Origin: Gracilaria domingensis
Lineage: Eukaryota > Rhodophyta > Florideophyceae > Gracilariales > Gracilariaceae
Direction: 5' to 3'
Assembly: GCA_022539475.1 (NCBI GenBank)
Contig: VCMS01000419.1
Location: 26,027-62,305, forward strand
DNA length: 36,279 nt
The notes beneath the pieces are model-generated. The model searched no databases. It had not been told where the DNA came from and saw nothing but the letters and a program-made list of their open reading frames with translations. Positions 19,748 through 30,536 of the stretch are shown one piece after another. Position numbers and translations under genes: made by a program. The number at the start of each line of letters is the position of its first letter. The stretch's first letter is position 1.

Positions 19748-21508
19748 TTGTACGAGAAGTGCCAACTGGCTGTTGCGAATGTTGTTGTGCAAGTCACGCC
19801 GGATACTCCGTTTCGGATACTCGTTGCCAATCTCGGCAGCACCCCCCAGTTTCTGGTGAGGAACCAAGTCATTGGGTCTGGGACACCGCACCCACTCGCG
19901 ATACTTCCCACAAAGATGAAGGCTGCCGATGTCCTCGGACTAGTTACCTCCGAAGAGGACGTCGCCTCATCTAAGGAGGGGGAGGGAGCTGCAGTTCTTG
20001 CTGCTTCCGTGGGTACCAATACCGTCGCAACGGAGAAGAAACCGACTGACTCGGAACCACACCCTGTGTCAGGCACAGAAGAGCGTAGGCCCACGAGCTA
20101 CGACAAGGTTGACTCCTCGAAGGCGCTCGAGGAACTTGATCTCGGTGATGTACCGGAGTCGCACCGTGAACGTCTAAGAGACATGTTACGGGAGTTTACC
20201 CCAATGTGGGATGGCTTCCTTGGAGAGATAAATGCAACGGAGCACCGTATCGATTTGTTACCGAAAATGCGTCCGGTTTCACAACCCCCTTACAAGGCAG
20301 GACTGAAAGCTCGGGAGGAAGAACAGTCCGAAGTTGAAAAGGTGCTCGGCGCAGGTGTCATCGAACACGCACAATCGCCGTCGGCATCCCCGGTGGTACT
20401 GGCTCTCAACGCCGAAGGAACCTGGAGGTTATGTGTCGACTATCGCCGGCTCAATGCCATGACGGTAAGAGACGCTTACCCAATCCCTCGTATGGACGAG
20501 TGCATCGATTCGCTCGGTAACTCTACCGTGTTTACGGCTTTGGATGCCAATTGGGGATACTGACAAGTTCCCGTCAGTGTCGAAGACCGCGATGATACTG
20601 CGTTCGTGTGGCACTCGGGCTCCTACCGCTTCAAGCGGATGCCTTTCGGCTTAACCAACGCGCCCACTATGTTCCAACGTGTCATAGACATCTTGTTGAG
20701 CCGCTCCAAATGGCGGACCTGCCTCTTCTACCTTGACGATATCATCTTGTTTTCCAGTAATCTAGACAATCATCTCACCCATGTCAGGGATGTGAAGACT
20801 ACTCTGCGTGATGCAGGAATAACCCTCAAGTTGAGGAAGTGTGAATTCTTCACCGACACCGTCAAGTATCTTGGACACGTTATCCGTCCAGGACGGCTGA
20901 CGATTGAAGAAGCTCGCGTCAAGTCACTCGCCAAGGCGAAGGAACCGCGAACTAAAACGGAATTACGCACCTTCCTAGGGTTGGTCAACGTCTACAGATG
21001 GTTTGTACCGAAATTTTCGGACATTGCGGCTCTCCTTAACGCTCTCTTGCGAAACGGTCAGCCACCAAAACTGGACTTTTTCACGCCCGCACAAGCGAAA
21101 GCGTTCAACTTTTTGAAGGAGCCTGTTACATCAGCACCGATCCTATCGTTACCAAAACCGGGATTACCGTTCTTCGTGGACACGGACTCGAGCGACTACC
21201 AAGTAGGCTGCGCGCTGTTCCAAACCACTCTCGAGGGAGAACGAAAACCCATAGGATACTGTTCACGTTCCCTTAACGTTCATGAACGGAACTATTCCGT
21301 TTAGGAGGAGGAGTGCCTGGCAGTCGTATGGGCATTATTCACCCTCCGTCCCTATCTGCTAGGTGTTCACTTTACCGTGTACACGGATCATTCCTCGTTG
21401 AGGTGGTTGATGAATATCTCTGACCCATCAGGCCGCCTTATGCGGTGGAGGCTCTGCCTAGCGGAATTCGACTTCGACGTCGTATACAAAAAAGAAACCT
21501 TGAGGATC
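19748..21508 (+). pseudogene. gypsy reverse transcriptase and RNase H
   Basis: RT motifs are LCVDYRRLNAMTV, then TALDANWGY followed by TGA at 20561-20563, FGLTNAPTMFQ, and the intact catalytic FYLDDIILF (YLDD at 20729-20740), KYLGHVI and LRTFLGLVNVYR. RNase H follows with FFVDTDSSDYQVGCAL and, after TAG at 21302-21304, EEECLAVVWAL. The first stop is at the nearly invariant aromatic position of the GYWQ motif, where Trp is usual. All pieces share one frame. Confidence 0.85.
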
Positions 21509-21511
21509 TAG

Positions 21512-22393
21512 GCGGACACGCGTTCGCGCTTACCCACGAATGGGGAAACTCCGGTCGTCGAGGACGATGATATTCGTTGCTTCGTCGTCGACGATGATGA
21601 ACCGCAACCCCCGGAGTAGCGGCTTGACGACTGGCTAGATAACTGGGACGATAGAGACGATGAGGTTTATGAACTGCCTGTTGCAGGCAAAGCCGAGGCT
21701 GTAAAGCCCTTACTGGTAAATTTTGTATTGGTATCCCCGGAAGAAATGATCCGAGAACAACATGGAGACCCGTTCTGCATCATGATCAGTGCCCGAATTA
21801 AGGTTGGAGCCACCCTCCCCTTCGAAGTCAACGACATCGGCTACCTCGTAAGGACAGTCGAGTCACACCAACAAGTTGTGGTACCACACACGTTGCAGAC
21901 CAGGATCCTACACTTTTCGCATTACGGAAAGTTAGGTGGCCACGCAGGTGGAAGAAAGTTGTACCTCACCTTAAGGAGAGATTTCTCCTGGCCCGCCATG
22001 CCCGTGGATTGTTACGCTACGGTACGCTTCTGTGTCGATTGCGCGAGAAATCGCATGAAACTCCGGAAGAACTCCAAGAAAGTGAAACTATTCCCTGCCA
22101 GGGTACCGCTTGAACTTATGGCAATCTATATTCTCGGACCGTTGCTTACCACTCGGAGAGGTAAAAAGTTCCGTCTCGTTATCACGGATTGGTTCTCGAA
22201 ACTGGTTCGGACAGTACCTCTAAAGAGAATCACCTGGTTCACATTCGCGCAGGCATTCGCCACGCACCGGATCTTCGTGTACGGCCCTCCTGTGGAGTTG
22301 TTATCGGATAACGGAAAGCAATTCGCATCCCGGTTCTTCCAGGATGTATGCCGCATCATGGACTTGAAGAACCTCTTCACGACCACTTACCAT
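21512..22393 (+). pseudogene. gypsy integrase, truncated in the core
   Basis: After TAG stops at 21509 (before ADTRSRLPT) and 21617, the frame reads through HFSHYGKLGGHAGGRK and FCVDCARNR, the HHCC zinc domain. The core follows with MAIYILGPL, where the first catalytic Asp is Tyr (22127-22129), then ITDWFSKLVRTVPL and the second motif LLSDNGKQF intact. It ends TTTYH at 22393, just before the region that would carry the catalytic Glu. Confidence 0.85.
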
Positions 22394-22792
22394 TGGAAGT
22401 CAAAGCGTCAAACTGTTGTAGCGCTCTCATCCGCAGAAGCAGAGTACGTTGCACTTTGCGCCTGCACTAAAGACGTGACGTGGGCTGGAAAATTGTTTTG
22501 GTAATTCGCACACCAACAGCCTTGGAGCGAAGACTACTGGTACAAAGCCACGAAAGTCCTAGATGACAGCTCGGCTGCGTTATCACTAACCACAAATCCG
22601 CAAGTATCAGGGCGCAACAGGCACATCGACTTGAAAATGCACTTCTTCGCGATCAGCATGGAAGAAACATCATTGCGCTGGTGAGGATCCCATGGAGTCT
22701 AAAGATCGCTGACATATTGACGAAGTGCGCGTCCCTTCATGAGATGAAGAGAATGATCAGCTTGATGCGACTTGACTGTTCTGAATAACAAT
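22394..22792 (+). mobile_element. 3' end of a second Ty1/copia element fused to the gypsy integrase
   Basis: From WKSKRQTVVALSSAEAEYVAL (22394 on) the sequence is copia RNase H, in frame with the gypsy integrase until TAA at 22502. Further copia tail motifs follow (DDSSAALSL, GRNRHIDLKMHFF, and in another frame IADILTKCASLHEMKRM). The base composition and sequence differ from the copia element at 10.5-14.8 kb, so it is a separate family. Confidence 0.8.
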
Positions 22793-23215
22793 TGTTGGGA
22801 ACAACTAACTACACTAACCTCTATATTTTTTTGACTTGCATGTATTCTCTCTTCTGTTTATGCGATTTGAAGTATCTTTGCGTTTTGGCTTTCTCTGGCT
22901 AAGTATCTGAAGTTGTGTTACTGGTTCACAATCCTTCTTCTTTTTCCTACGGAGGCACATTGGGTTTTGGCCCATAGGGTTTTATGCATGATGTCTGGGT
23001 TTTGGAGTTTACTGCTTTGAACAAAATGTCTCCTGTGTGAGACATTGTTTACGTGTTTGTTGTTATGATTGTTCTGAAGTTTAGGTTTATCATTGTTTGT
23101 TGCACCACGCCTTTAGCATCTGAAACACGTTGCTAAGGATAGAGAGCGATTTCTACGGACCCGACTCTTCGATTTATGTGTGGAAATAAGTAATTTATTG
23201 AAAGTCTGTTGAAGT
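22793..23215 (+). repeat. probable 3' LTR of the second copia element
   Basis: TGTTGGGAACAACTAAC at 22793 is a typical copia LTR start, and it follows the DILTK tail at the expected distance. The tract is T-rich. The LTR's 3' end could not be located. Confidence 0.5.
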
Positions 23216-23700
23216 CACTGAATTGGACTTCGAATGTGGTGTAAAAAGATTAGTCGCCTGGGATTGAGGGACACTGTTGCCATGCGTCGCACTAAAACAA
23301 GGCGAGAGCGCCACGTACTCGTTGTTGTATGCCCTGTGCCGCGGGGGGTGCACTGCCCTGCGCCGCCGGCGTGCACAAGGTCAATAAATGTTGCACTACC
23401 GATCGGCGTGGTGCTGCACCCACCGACGCTCAGCTATGCGCTTCACCACCTCTCGATCCTTCCCCGCGCATCCGCGCGAAATATACTGCTGCTTTGGCAA
23501 ATCTGTTACAGTAAGAAAAATCACCTTCGAAAGACGAAGAGACCAGTACCCAAAATGGCGCCACACTCAAACCCAACCGGCGGCAATACGCCCATTTTCT
23601 TGCTCTTTATCAAAAAAAGGAAGACTTTCTCCAAAGGTCTCATGACCGCTGCTGCCGTACGCCTGACTTCAATGGTCTGAGACGCGCATAAAAGACTCGT
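23216..23700. other. no gene recognised
   Basis: A GC-rich stretch (23300-23470) and open frames such as 23234-23680, which is Arg/Pro-rich without known motifs. I see no supported gene. Confidence 0.4.
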
Positions 23701-25791
23701 CATGGCGTTGCCAAAACGTCAGTAGGCACTAGGAGTTCTTAAAAAGCGCGTCGCGGCCTCCGAGCGCTGCGGACGAAAACAGAAAGCAGTAGCAATGACG
23801 CGAGAATTGCCTGAACTGTCATTGACAACGGTAGCAGAGCATTCAGGTTTGAACAAATCCACTATTTTTGAACTGAAAGGTATGCTCAAAAGTAAAACGT
23901 AGGGCTGCCATACACCGCCGGTGTGACGGCGTCAAACACAAGATGCATCCACTTCCTCTCTCGGTAGACGGACAGTTCAAACAAGCGACAAAGAACTTCT
24001 AATTATGCAGCGCGTCATGGAAGCTGCGGAACGCGGGTTACAGTCGACAACGATATTCTGCGACGTGTCATGGCCTCAGTGGCATCAGACGGCAAAGCAG
24101 GTTGGAAGAATGGCGTCCCCTCCGACGATGCTATCAGATCACTTCGGAGTCGTCACAGCAAAACAATATGCTTTCGCAAGCTTTATCCAAAAGAGAACGC
24201 CAAGTTAAAGCGTGAAAACTACGACCATGTCAAGAATTTCTTCGGCATAGCACAAGAACTTGGTGAGGAGCTTGAGGGTCTGCTGCTTGACCCAGATAAG
24301 ATTTGGAACATGGATGAGACGGCGGTAGACGGAACGTGGGGAAAGGAAAAGAAGGCCTATGGTCCAACGAAGTCCAATCATGGTGGGTGCCGTGTGCAGC
24401 AGAAGACGAATGGCATTAACAAGCATGTCACTGCAGTCATCGTCTGCTCGGCTTCAGGTCTGAAAGCACCACTTTTTTATATTGCGGCAGGAAAAACAGC
24501 TATGTCCGGATGGCTCGCAGCCCTATCGAAGGTCTACCAAGTAAGTCCAAGTGCCTGCCAGCAGTGCAAGCCGGATTGGATACCGGAAGGTTCCGTTATC
24601 AAATGTATATAGAATGGATCTATGAACAGAGACACACTGCATTCGTTCATAGAACGTGTCAATCTCTTTGTCCGCAAGCATGTTCCTCCGTCTACCTCTT
24701 ACTTATTAGCATTGAATGGACATTATTCTCGAAAAGAAATTGAATGGGTGGAGGAATGTGAAAAAGAAAATTGTTTAGCACTCCTCAGTTCAGCAAACAA
24801 TTACCACTTTCTGCAGCCCTGTGACCGCCGGACTAACAAAATATTTAAGCAATCCTTGAGATTTTTACGGGATGAGTTCCACCAAGCTGTTATCCCAGAC
24901 ACTCGTACTCGGCAGTTCAATCTCGTATGTGCTGCTTATGCCCACCGTTCTATTACGGTTGCAAACATTAAGAAATACTTTGCGGACTCTGGCTTGCATC
25001 CTTTTGACCTAATCTTTGCGGAACAGTTCAAGAAATCGGAACCGGAAGAAAGCATTGTGAAGGTGAAGGATTCTTTGACCATTGCCTCCAGACTGACATC
25101 TGTGCGCTTGCGACAAACAGACGACCCTGTGGTGCGCAAGGCAGGCAGAATTCTGCAGATCAGCGCTGGCTCTTCCATCAAAGTGAAGCAATTATTAATG
25201 CTCATAGAGAATGCTACAACGGCTTACAGTATTATCCAAAAGGCCATTGCTCCCTACAGACGCCGAAGGAGCTCCTCAGGAGTGAAGTTCAAGAAGAGAT
25301 CGCTTCGTCCGTACCGTTAGCTTGTGGTGCACGTGCGGAGCATAAGACCGTCTCGAAAATGCTGCAGGAACGAGAACTGAAACGAAGGCAGAATTTGGCC
25401 AAGCAGGTGAAAGCTAAAGCAGCGGCTGCTGGCAGGCAGCAGCAGAAAGCCGCAAAAGAGCAAGAACGTGCAAAAGGTCGCAAAAGAAAAGGTGGTTCAA
25501 CGCGAGATTGCGCGGGAAGTGATTGAGAGACAGGTGTTCAGCCGTCGCATTGCCAAGATATGTGAACGAAAACAAAGCTCGGTGACAAATAAAGCGCGTA
25601 AAAAGATGAACATTGCTTCACGGAGTCGCTATGACTCTATTTTGAGCAGTACAAACGAGTCTGTGGGAGGAGTAGTCTGTGATGCTATGGGTTGTATTGT
25701 TGTCCATAATGAGCATGCAATACCCAGGCTGTGGTTTGACTGCTTCAGATCGGAATCGCTCGGTTGGTGCTGGATTGCCACAACGAACTAG
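23701..25791 (+). pseudogene. pogo/jerky-type DDE transposase relic 1
   Basis: This is a decayed Tc1-mariner-superfamily transposase of the pogo/jerky (DDE_1) type. A helix-turn-helix-like segment (TTVAEHSGLNKSTIFELK) lies at about 23820-23880. A CENP-B-like part follows (WKNGVPSDDAIRSLRSRH), then the catalytic IWNMDETAV with Asp at residue 82 of the frame starting at 24070, and HVTAVIVCSASG. An in-frame TAG at 24610-24612 precedes NGSMNRDTLHSF. The second catalytic motif reads ALNGHYSRK, with Asn in place of Asp; the third, LQPCDRRTNKIFK, keeps Asp. After 25260 the frame shifts into a Lys/Gln-rich coiled-coil tail. There are also in-frame stops and a frameshift near 24050 in the N-terminal part. 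Confidence 0.75.
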
Positions 25792-26258
25792 ACGGCGTTG
25801 TACTCCAATAGACGGAAGAGACCCTGTTGAATCGATTGAGGGCATTTTCATAGACCAGAAATGCACGGTTCAGGATTTATTAAAACTATTGCAAAACGTT
25901 GTCCAAAATTGAACTTTTATGAACGGTACACCAAACGCCACGGCCTAACTCAGAAACACCAACGAACTAAAGGGATCACATCTCACCGATCTCGGGACCT
26001 TCCGTTTTGCCCGATTTAGGGCATTTTGGGCCATCTAAGTCCTTCGCTACAAGTTTCCAATATGACGACTCCGGGTCGTCCAACTCCTGTTGCTCGCGCA
26101 CAGACTCGACCAAATCCACAACGTGAGTGTCAAGGACGGCCTCACTTTCATTTCTTACCCTAAGCAAACTACATGCAATCTCACTTTCTTCCCCCAGATG
26201 AACATTTGGATGGTGTATGTACGCTTCATGTCTGATATGTTCAGGTGCCTACTCTGTG
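25792..26258. other. no gene recognised, between two convergent transposase relics
   Basis: Short frames without motifs. The 3' ends of the two pogo/jerky-type relics meet here. Confidence 0.4.
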
Positions 26259-28640
26259 CTATGTTTGGCACAATGTCGTATATAAGTCGTATCTGCGTCG
26301 CATATGTGCTGTATGAGTGCCTAGTGCATGACGGATGATGGCAGATGTATCGGAATAAAAAATCGTATTTTTTTGAGATTGGCATTGTGCCTGTTGTGTG
26401 TGAACACCATCCATAAACCAACCATGCGCACGCCATAGATACGACACACATACGGCATACATCAGAGTTTTGCCCATAACAGCCACATAGTAGATATTTG
26501 AACCCTTTTGTGAGGCACAGATAGTCCATATACCACCCAATTGATTATCAGGGTCCGGATCATTCACAAAAAACCCAGTCAATGTTTTTTCTTCAACACC
26601 CTCGTGGCATTTGTTTCTGCTTACATCCACCCCCGGGCTACGCTCTGGTGCTTCCTCCTCCGCAAAAACCAACGCCCCAGCAGGAATATTGACAAACATC
26701 GGTCTACAGGTAGGTTTTTTCTCGCATTTCTGCTTCTTCATCTTCCGCTCTAACGCTTTCTCTTCTCTTTCTAACTTTTTTCGAGCACGTTCCTCCGCAG
26801 CAGCCAGCTTCCGCTTCAGTTTTTCTTCTTTTTACTTTGCTCAAGTGGCATCCGCTTCTGCCTTCAGCTTTGCTTTCTCTTCTACTCGCGCCTGACCTTC
26901 AAAGGCTAGTTATTACTTCCCCTCTGCCTCTCTCTGTCGTCCTTCTGCTACCTCAACCTTTCTTTTGGTCCTCGCTAATTTCTCCTCATTTGCTTTTCGC
27001 TCTTCCTTTTCACGTTTTTTTATCACTTCGCCGTTAATCAAATAAGCGGCAGGGGCTCCTCCTTGGATGGTGGTTCTATCATAGTGGTCGGCAGGGTACC
27101 TCCAAATGCTCTTCCTTGTCGCTGTATGCTTCTCCACGATGTTTTCAACTCGCGTTTGCCCTTGACTAATGAGGTCTTGCCGCGAAACCAACTTATAATA
27201 CATCCCCATTCGCTGGTTGACAATTCCCATAACGCCATTCCACTGCTTCCTGTCAGCAACCCGTTGAGAGCTTCTCGGTGCATCGTTCTTAACCGCCGTT
27301 CTTTCGCCCCATTTTTCTTGTTCCTAGGTGAGAAACCTAAAGTCCATGGGTCACAAGCCAAACTTTTCGAACGCCTCCTTCACAACGTTCGACGTAAGTG
27401 CGCGATACCCCGCAATACCCAGCTTTAGCTTGATGCCATACTCACCAAAGTAGACGAATACTTTTTTGTTCAGATCATCACAAGTGGCTCTAACCCTTTC
27501 CTTGTACCTCTTCTTGATTCACTGATCACAAGCCTGGAGACAATTTGATGTATGCGCGCGACTTAGAACAACTTCAATGTTTGCTGCCCTCGCTTTTTTT
27601 CAGCCACCAATATCCCTTACGCGACTTGCGACTTGTGACCATCCAACGTAGAGACAATCTTTTTCTTGTCCAGAATATTCGATACATGCTTTACAATATG
27701 ATTGATGACAAACAGAATGATCTCCATTGTCATTGAGCCCTTGTCGTTACCGACCACGAATCCGTCCTCCGGAAACCAACCCTTGATTGCAATCCAGTGA
27801 GAGACACCAGCGCTGTCCTTGAGAATGTCAGGAGAGAACGGCTCGTACCAACGACTCATGTCATTCTTGCCTTCAAATATGAGGAATGGAGGCAGCGATC
27901 TGCCTGAAGCCGAAGCGATAACGACGGCGGTAAGATCCTTGCTGTTACTGTCGCACTTCATTGTCAGCCCGCTGTGGTTGTGTTGCAGAACTTACAAACC
28001 CCTTCTTGGTTTCCGTTGAATTTATTGTGACTTGTGTCTGGGTCATGTTCCACACCCTCTCCGGGTCATGAAGGATCCCTGGGTTCTGTTTTTCGCACAG
28101 CATAAATGCGTCAACGAACGTCTTAACATGCTCTGGGCTTTGTGCAGCAATCTTAGCCCCCTCTCGGCTTTCCATCTTGCAGTATGTAAGATCCCTGTGA
28201 CGCGCAAGAAAGCTTCCGACCCAGTCCTTGGAGGGGAATTCGTTTGAAAATCGTTTGTGGCAATCATCCGCCAGTTCTGCGGATATAGCTCTTGAGTCTC
28301 ACTGCCACAGGCAAAGCCGCGGTCGGCAATTTCTTTCATTCGTGCAACAACATTGTGCTTCTCTGCCTAAATTAGAACTGTAATACGAACCACTTTCGGA
28401 TCATGGACTGAGTCTTCATAGTCTATGTTTTTCTTCTTTGCAGTCAAAGTTTGGTTTTCAATCGCCAAACTGTGCCCTTCGATAGGTTTGTGAGCCTTAC
28501 TATGGTTCGGAAGGGTTTCTTTTCTTTCAGAAGTGATATCACGTTCGCTTTCTGACCGTGAATGGCCTCGAGGGAGGCTACTCTACTCTGGTGTGAAAGG
28601 CTTTGCGTACGCATAGACTGCGTTACCATTTCGGATTGCA
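26259..28640 (-). pseudogene. pogo/jerky-type DDE transposase relic 2
   Basis: Reading the - strand from 28640: a helix-turn-helix-like stretch (TIVRLTNLSKGTVWRLK, 28444-28629); a CENP-B-like stretch (SFLARHRDLTYCKMESREG near 28160-28220); then VWNMTQTQV near 28065, where the usual DE of the first catalytic motif is TQ. The next part (27961-27617) gives LTAVVIASASGRSLPPFLIF, KGSMTMEIILFVI and TLDGHKS with Asp intact. Then VKEAFEKFGL, TGA at 27353-27355, PMDFRFLT, TAG at 27326-27328, EQEKWG. A Lys/Glu-rich coiled coil follows (26913-27230). A frameshift and the stops make it inactive. It is homologous in layout to relic 1 but clearly another family. Confidence 0.75.
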
Positions 28641-28800
28641 GAAGTGCATGTCGCCTGAAGAGTAGAGCAGTGTACCTGAGCGTTTGTTACGTCTTGTAAG
28701 GGTGCGTGTCATTGTTTTGGCGCGCTTTCAGTTTGAATAGAGAAGAACCTATACGCCGAGAACAGGAAGAAAAATTGTGGTGTGATTGACTGAAGTATTG

Positions 28801-29122
28801 TTGGTCAGTCCAAGAGACAGTACAGCACTGCGGTCGCGCGTAGTAGCTCGTAGTCACGATAGGCAAAATGAACAGGCACGAAGCCCTCAAGAGACTCTCC
28901 TGGGGATTGCCTCCGGACACTAGCAGACTGCTGCTGTGTCCGGGTTTTTATTATGCCTGACTCAGGCGAATGAAGACAACTGTCCTCCGTCATGGGTCGC
29001 ACTTGCACAATTCTCTGTGCGTGCACCCTCCCAACTACCTACGCAGTTCCGATTTCGGAACTGCTACAAATCGGTGTTGAATTCTCCCAGCCATGCAGTG
29101 TTTACACTGCGTGGCCATCAAC
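28801..29122. repeat. 322-bp stem-loop-rich repeat, copy 1
   Basis: Near-identical to 29845-30166 in the same orientation. It contains stems such as GCAGTTCCGA-TT-TCGGAACTGC (perfect 10 bp), GCCTGA-C-TCAGGC, a 12-bp stem around GTTT (about 29091-29116, one mismatch), and CCGGACA paired with TGTCCGG. A larger fold pairs AGGCA and CTC(A)AGAGA with TCTCCTGGGG and TGCCT around 28874-28912. No protein reading is convincing. A structured RNA or small foldback element is possible. Confidence 0.75.
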
Positions 29123-29173
29123 CCTGCCCCATAGCCGAGCTGCAGACTTGGGTATTTTGTTCAAATGGCGAAG

Positions 29174-29545
29174 CAGGACTTCCACCTGTCCGTGATAGTA
29201 TGATGAAAGGAGTCTACTTCTTTACAGTCCTTCTTCTAGGACGCATATGCCAGTTCTAGCATTTTTGATTCATCGGCAATCCTCAGCGTGGATACTTCTC
29301 CACAAGGAAGTGCCTGTGATTTTCAATTACAGTGTGCAAGTGCTTCTCCACTACGGTGTGCGGATACTTCTCCGCTTCAATTCCTCGCAATCCATGCCAT
29401 ACAGAAATCGAGGAACGCTACTTCGCGTCGGGAAGTACTTTTTTATCCTTACCTGCGAATACGTCTTCGCGATTGACATCCCTTCTTCTGCAGACACTTC
29501 TTTGAGAGCGATGTACAAGTTGTACAATACCTGTGCTTCGTGCAG
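29174..29545. repeat. cluster of small hairpins with a recurrent loop
   Basis: Small stems occur at 29174-29188 (CAGG/CCTG, loop ACTTCCA), 29227-29242 (GTCCT/AGGAC, loop TCTTCT), 29288-29303 (GTGGA/TCCAC, loop TACTTC), 29339-29352 (AGTG/CACT, loop CTTCTC), 29360-29375 (GCGGA/TCCGC, loop TACTTC), 29415-29428 (ACGC/GCGT, loop TACTTC) and 29455-29470 (GCGAA/TTCGC, loop TACGTC). Further on are TGTACAA-G-TTGTACA (29512-29526) and ACCTG/CAGGT near 29530-29547. The loops recur while the stems differ but stay complementary. Confidence 0.65.
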
Positions 29546-29844
29546 GTGCCGGTGCTCCTTCGATACTGCAGACGCAGATACACATTAAAGGTCTAGCTGA
29601 TTTGCTTCCATCGACTCTTCCAGCCTCTGTGTTCAAACAAGTTGTTTTCCAGTTTTCATGGGAACTTAGATTGCGCCCTAAGACCTGTACTTCTAGCCCG
29701 TCGCTTCCTAATTTCGAAATACGTCATTGACCAATCCTGTCCGCCCGAGAAGTGAAATATTCGAAAGTTCAACGACCAACACGAGCAACCACAGTGTGTT
29801 CTGCCACGGTTCTACTACTCTTTGCGCAAGAGCAAAGCGCTTTG

Positions 29845-30166
29845 TTGGTCAAACCAAGGGACAGAACAGCACTGCGGTCGCGAGTACTCACTCGTAGTCA
29901 CGATGGGCAAAATTAACAGGCACGAAGCCCTCAGGAGACTCTCCTGGGGATTGCCTCCGGACACTAGCAGACTGCTGCTGTGTCCGGGTTTTTATTATGC
30001 CTGACTCAGGCGAATGTAGACAACTGTCCTCCGTCATGGGTCGCACTTGCAAAATTCTCTGTGCGTGCACCCACCCAACTACCTACGCAGTTCCGATTAC
30101 GGAACTGCTACAAATCGGTGTTGAATTCTCCCAGCCATGCAGTGCTTACACTGCGTAGCCATCAAC
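29845..30166. repeat. 322-bp stem-loop-rich repeat, copy 2
   Basis: Second copy, about 95% identical by eye to 28801-29122. Some differences keep pairing: CAGGAGA-C-TCTCCTG is perfect here but has one mismatch in copy 1, while GCAGTTCCGA-TT-TCGGAACTGC is imperfect here. The copies are 1,044 bp apart, with the hairpin cluster between them. Confidence 0.8.
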
Positions 30167-30536
30167 AAGTATAAAGCTGTTCTTCACAAGAAGCGCACTC
30201 TTTCAGTTTGAACTATGAGTTTTACGTTTTTCCATAGGAAAGCTTTGCACCGAAGCCAATTGCCGGGCTGTTAAGGCTACCATGGACTCTATGTGATGAA
30301 GAGAGGTCAACGAGCGTCAGTGTCCTACATTAGCCCTTGTCCCATATTGTCCTGACAAGGAAGGTACATTAAGCGAAACTGAAATAGCACATCCGTCTCA
30401 TATGCCGGTAAAAGACGCGCACGTCATTCCCCTTTAGAGGCTGGCAAAATACAATTTAAATAGTATTCTAGCCATTGGGAGAGAGAAATAAACTATTCGC
30501 TAGGGGGAGGTGCGGGTAAAAGCGATTGCGCTTTAG
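30167..30536. other. no gene recognised
   Basis: Short open frames only, no motif seen. Confidence 0.4.

Larger units (their letters stand above)
15988..22393 (+). mobile_element. Ty3/gypsy retrotransposon, 3'-truncated
   Basis: The element has gag with a zinc knuckle, protease, reverse transcriptase, RNase H and integrase in gypsy order. From 19748 to 22393 a single frame runs about 2.6 kb with no frameshift but four in-frame stops (20561, 21302, 21509, 21617). The gag frame has two more (17737, 17980). The 3' end is lost inside the integrase core, where copia sequence begins. Both catalytic and structural residues have changed, so this copy is inactive. Confidence 0.85.

Noticed and set aside
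23234..23680. 148-codon Arg/Pro-rich frame
   Set aside because: No motif, and the overlapping frames look equally likely.
28801..30166. CRISPR array or bacterial terminators in the hairpin region
   Set aside because: No regularly spaced identical repeats with unique spacers, and the surrounding genes are eukaryotic.
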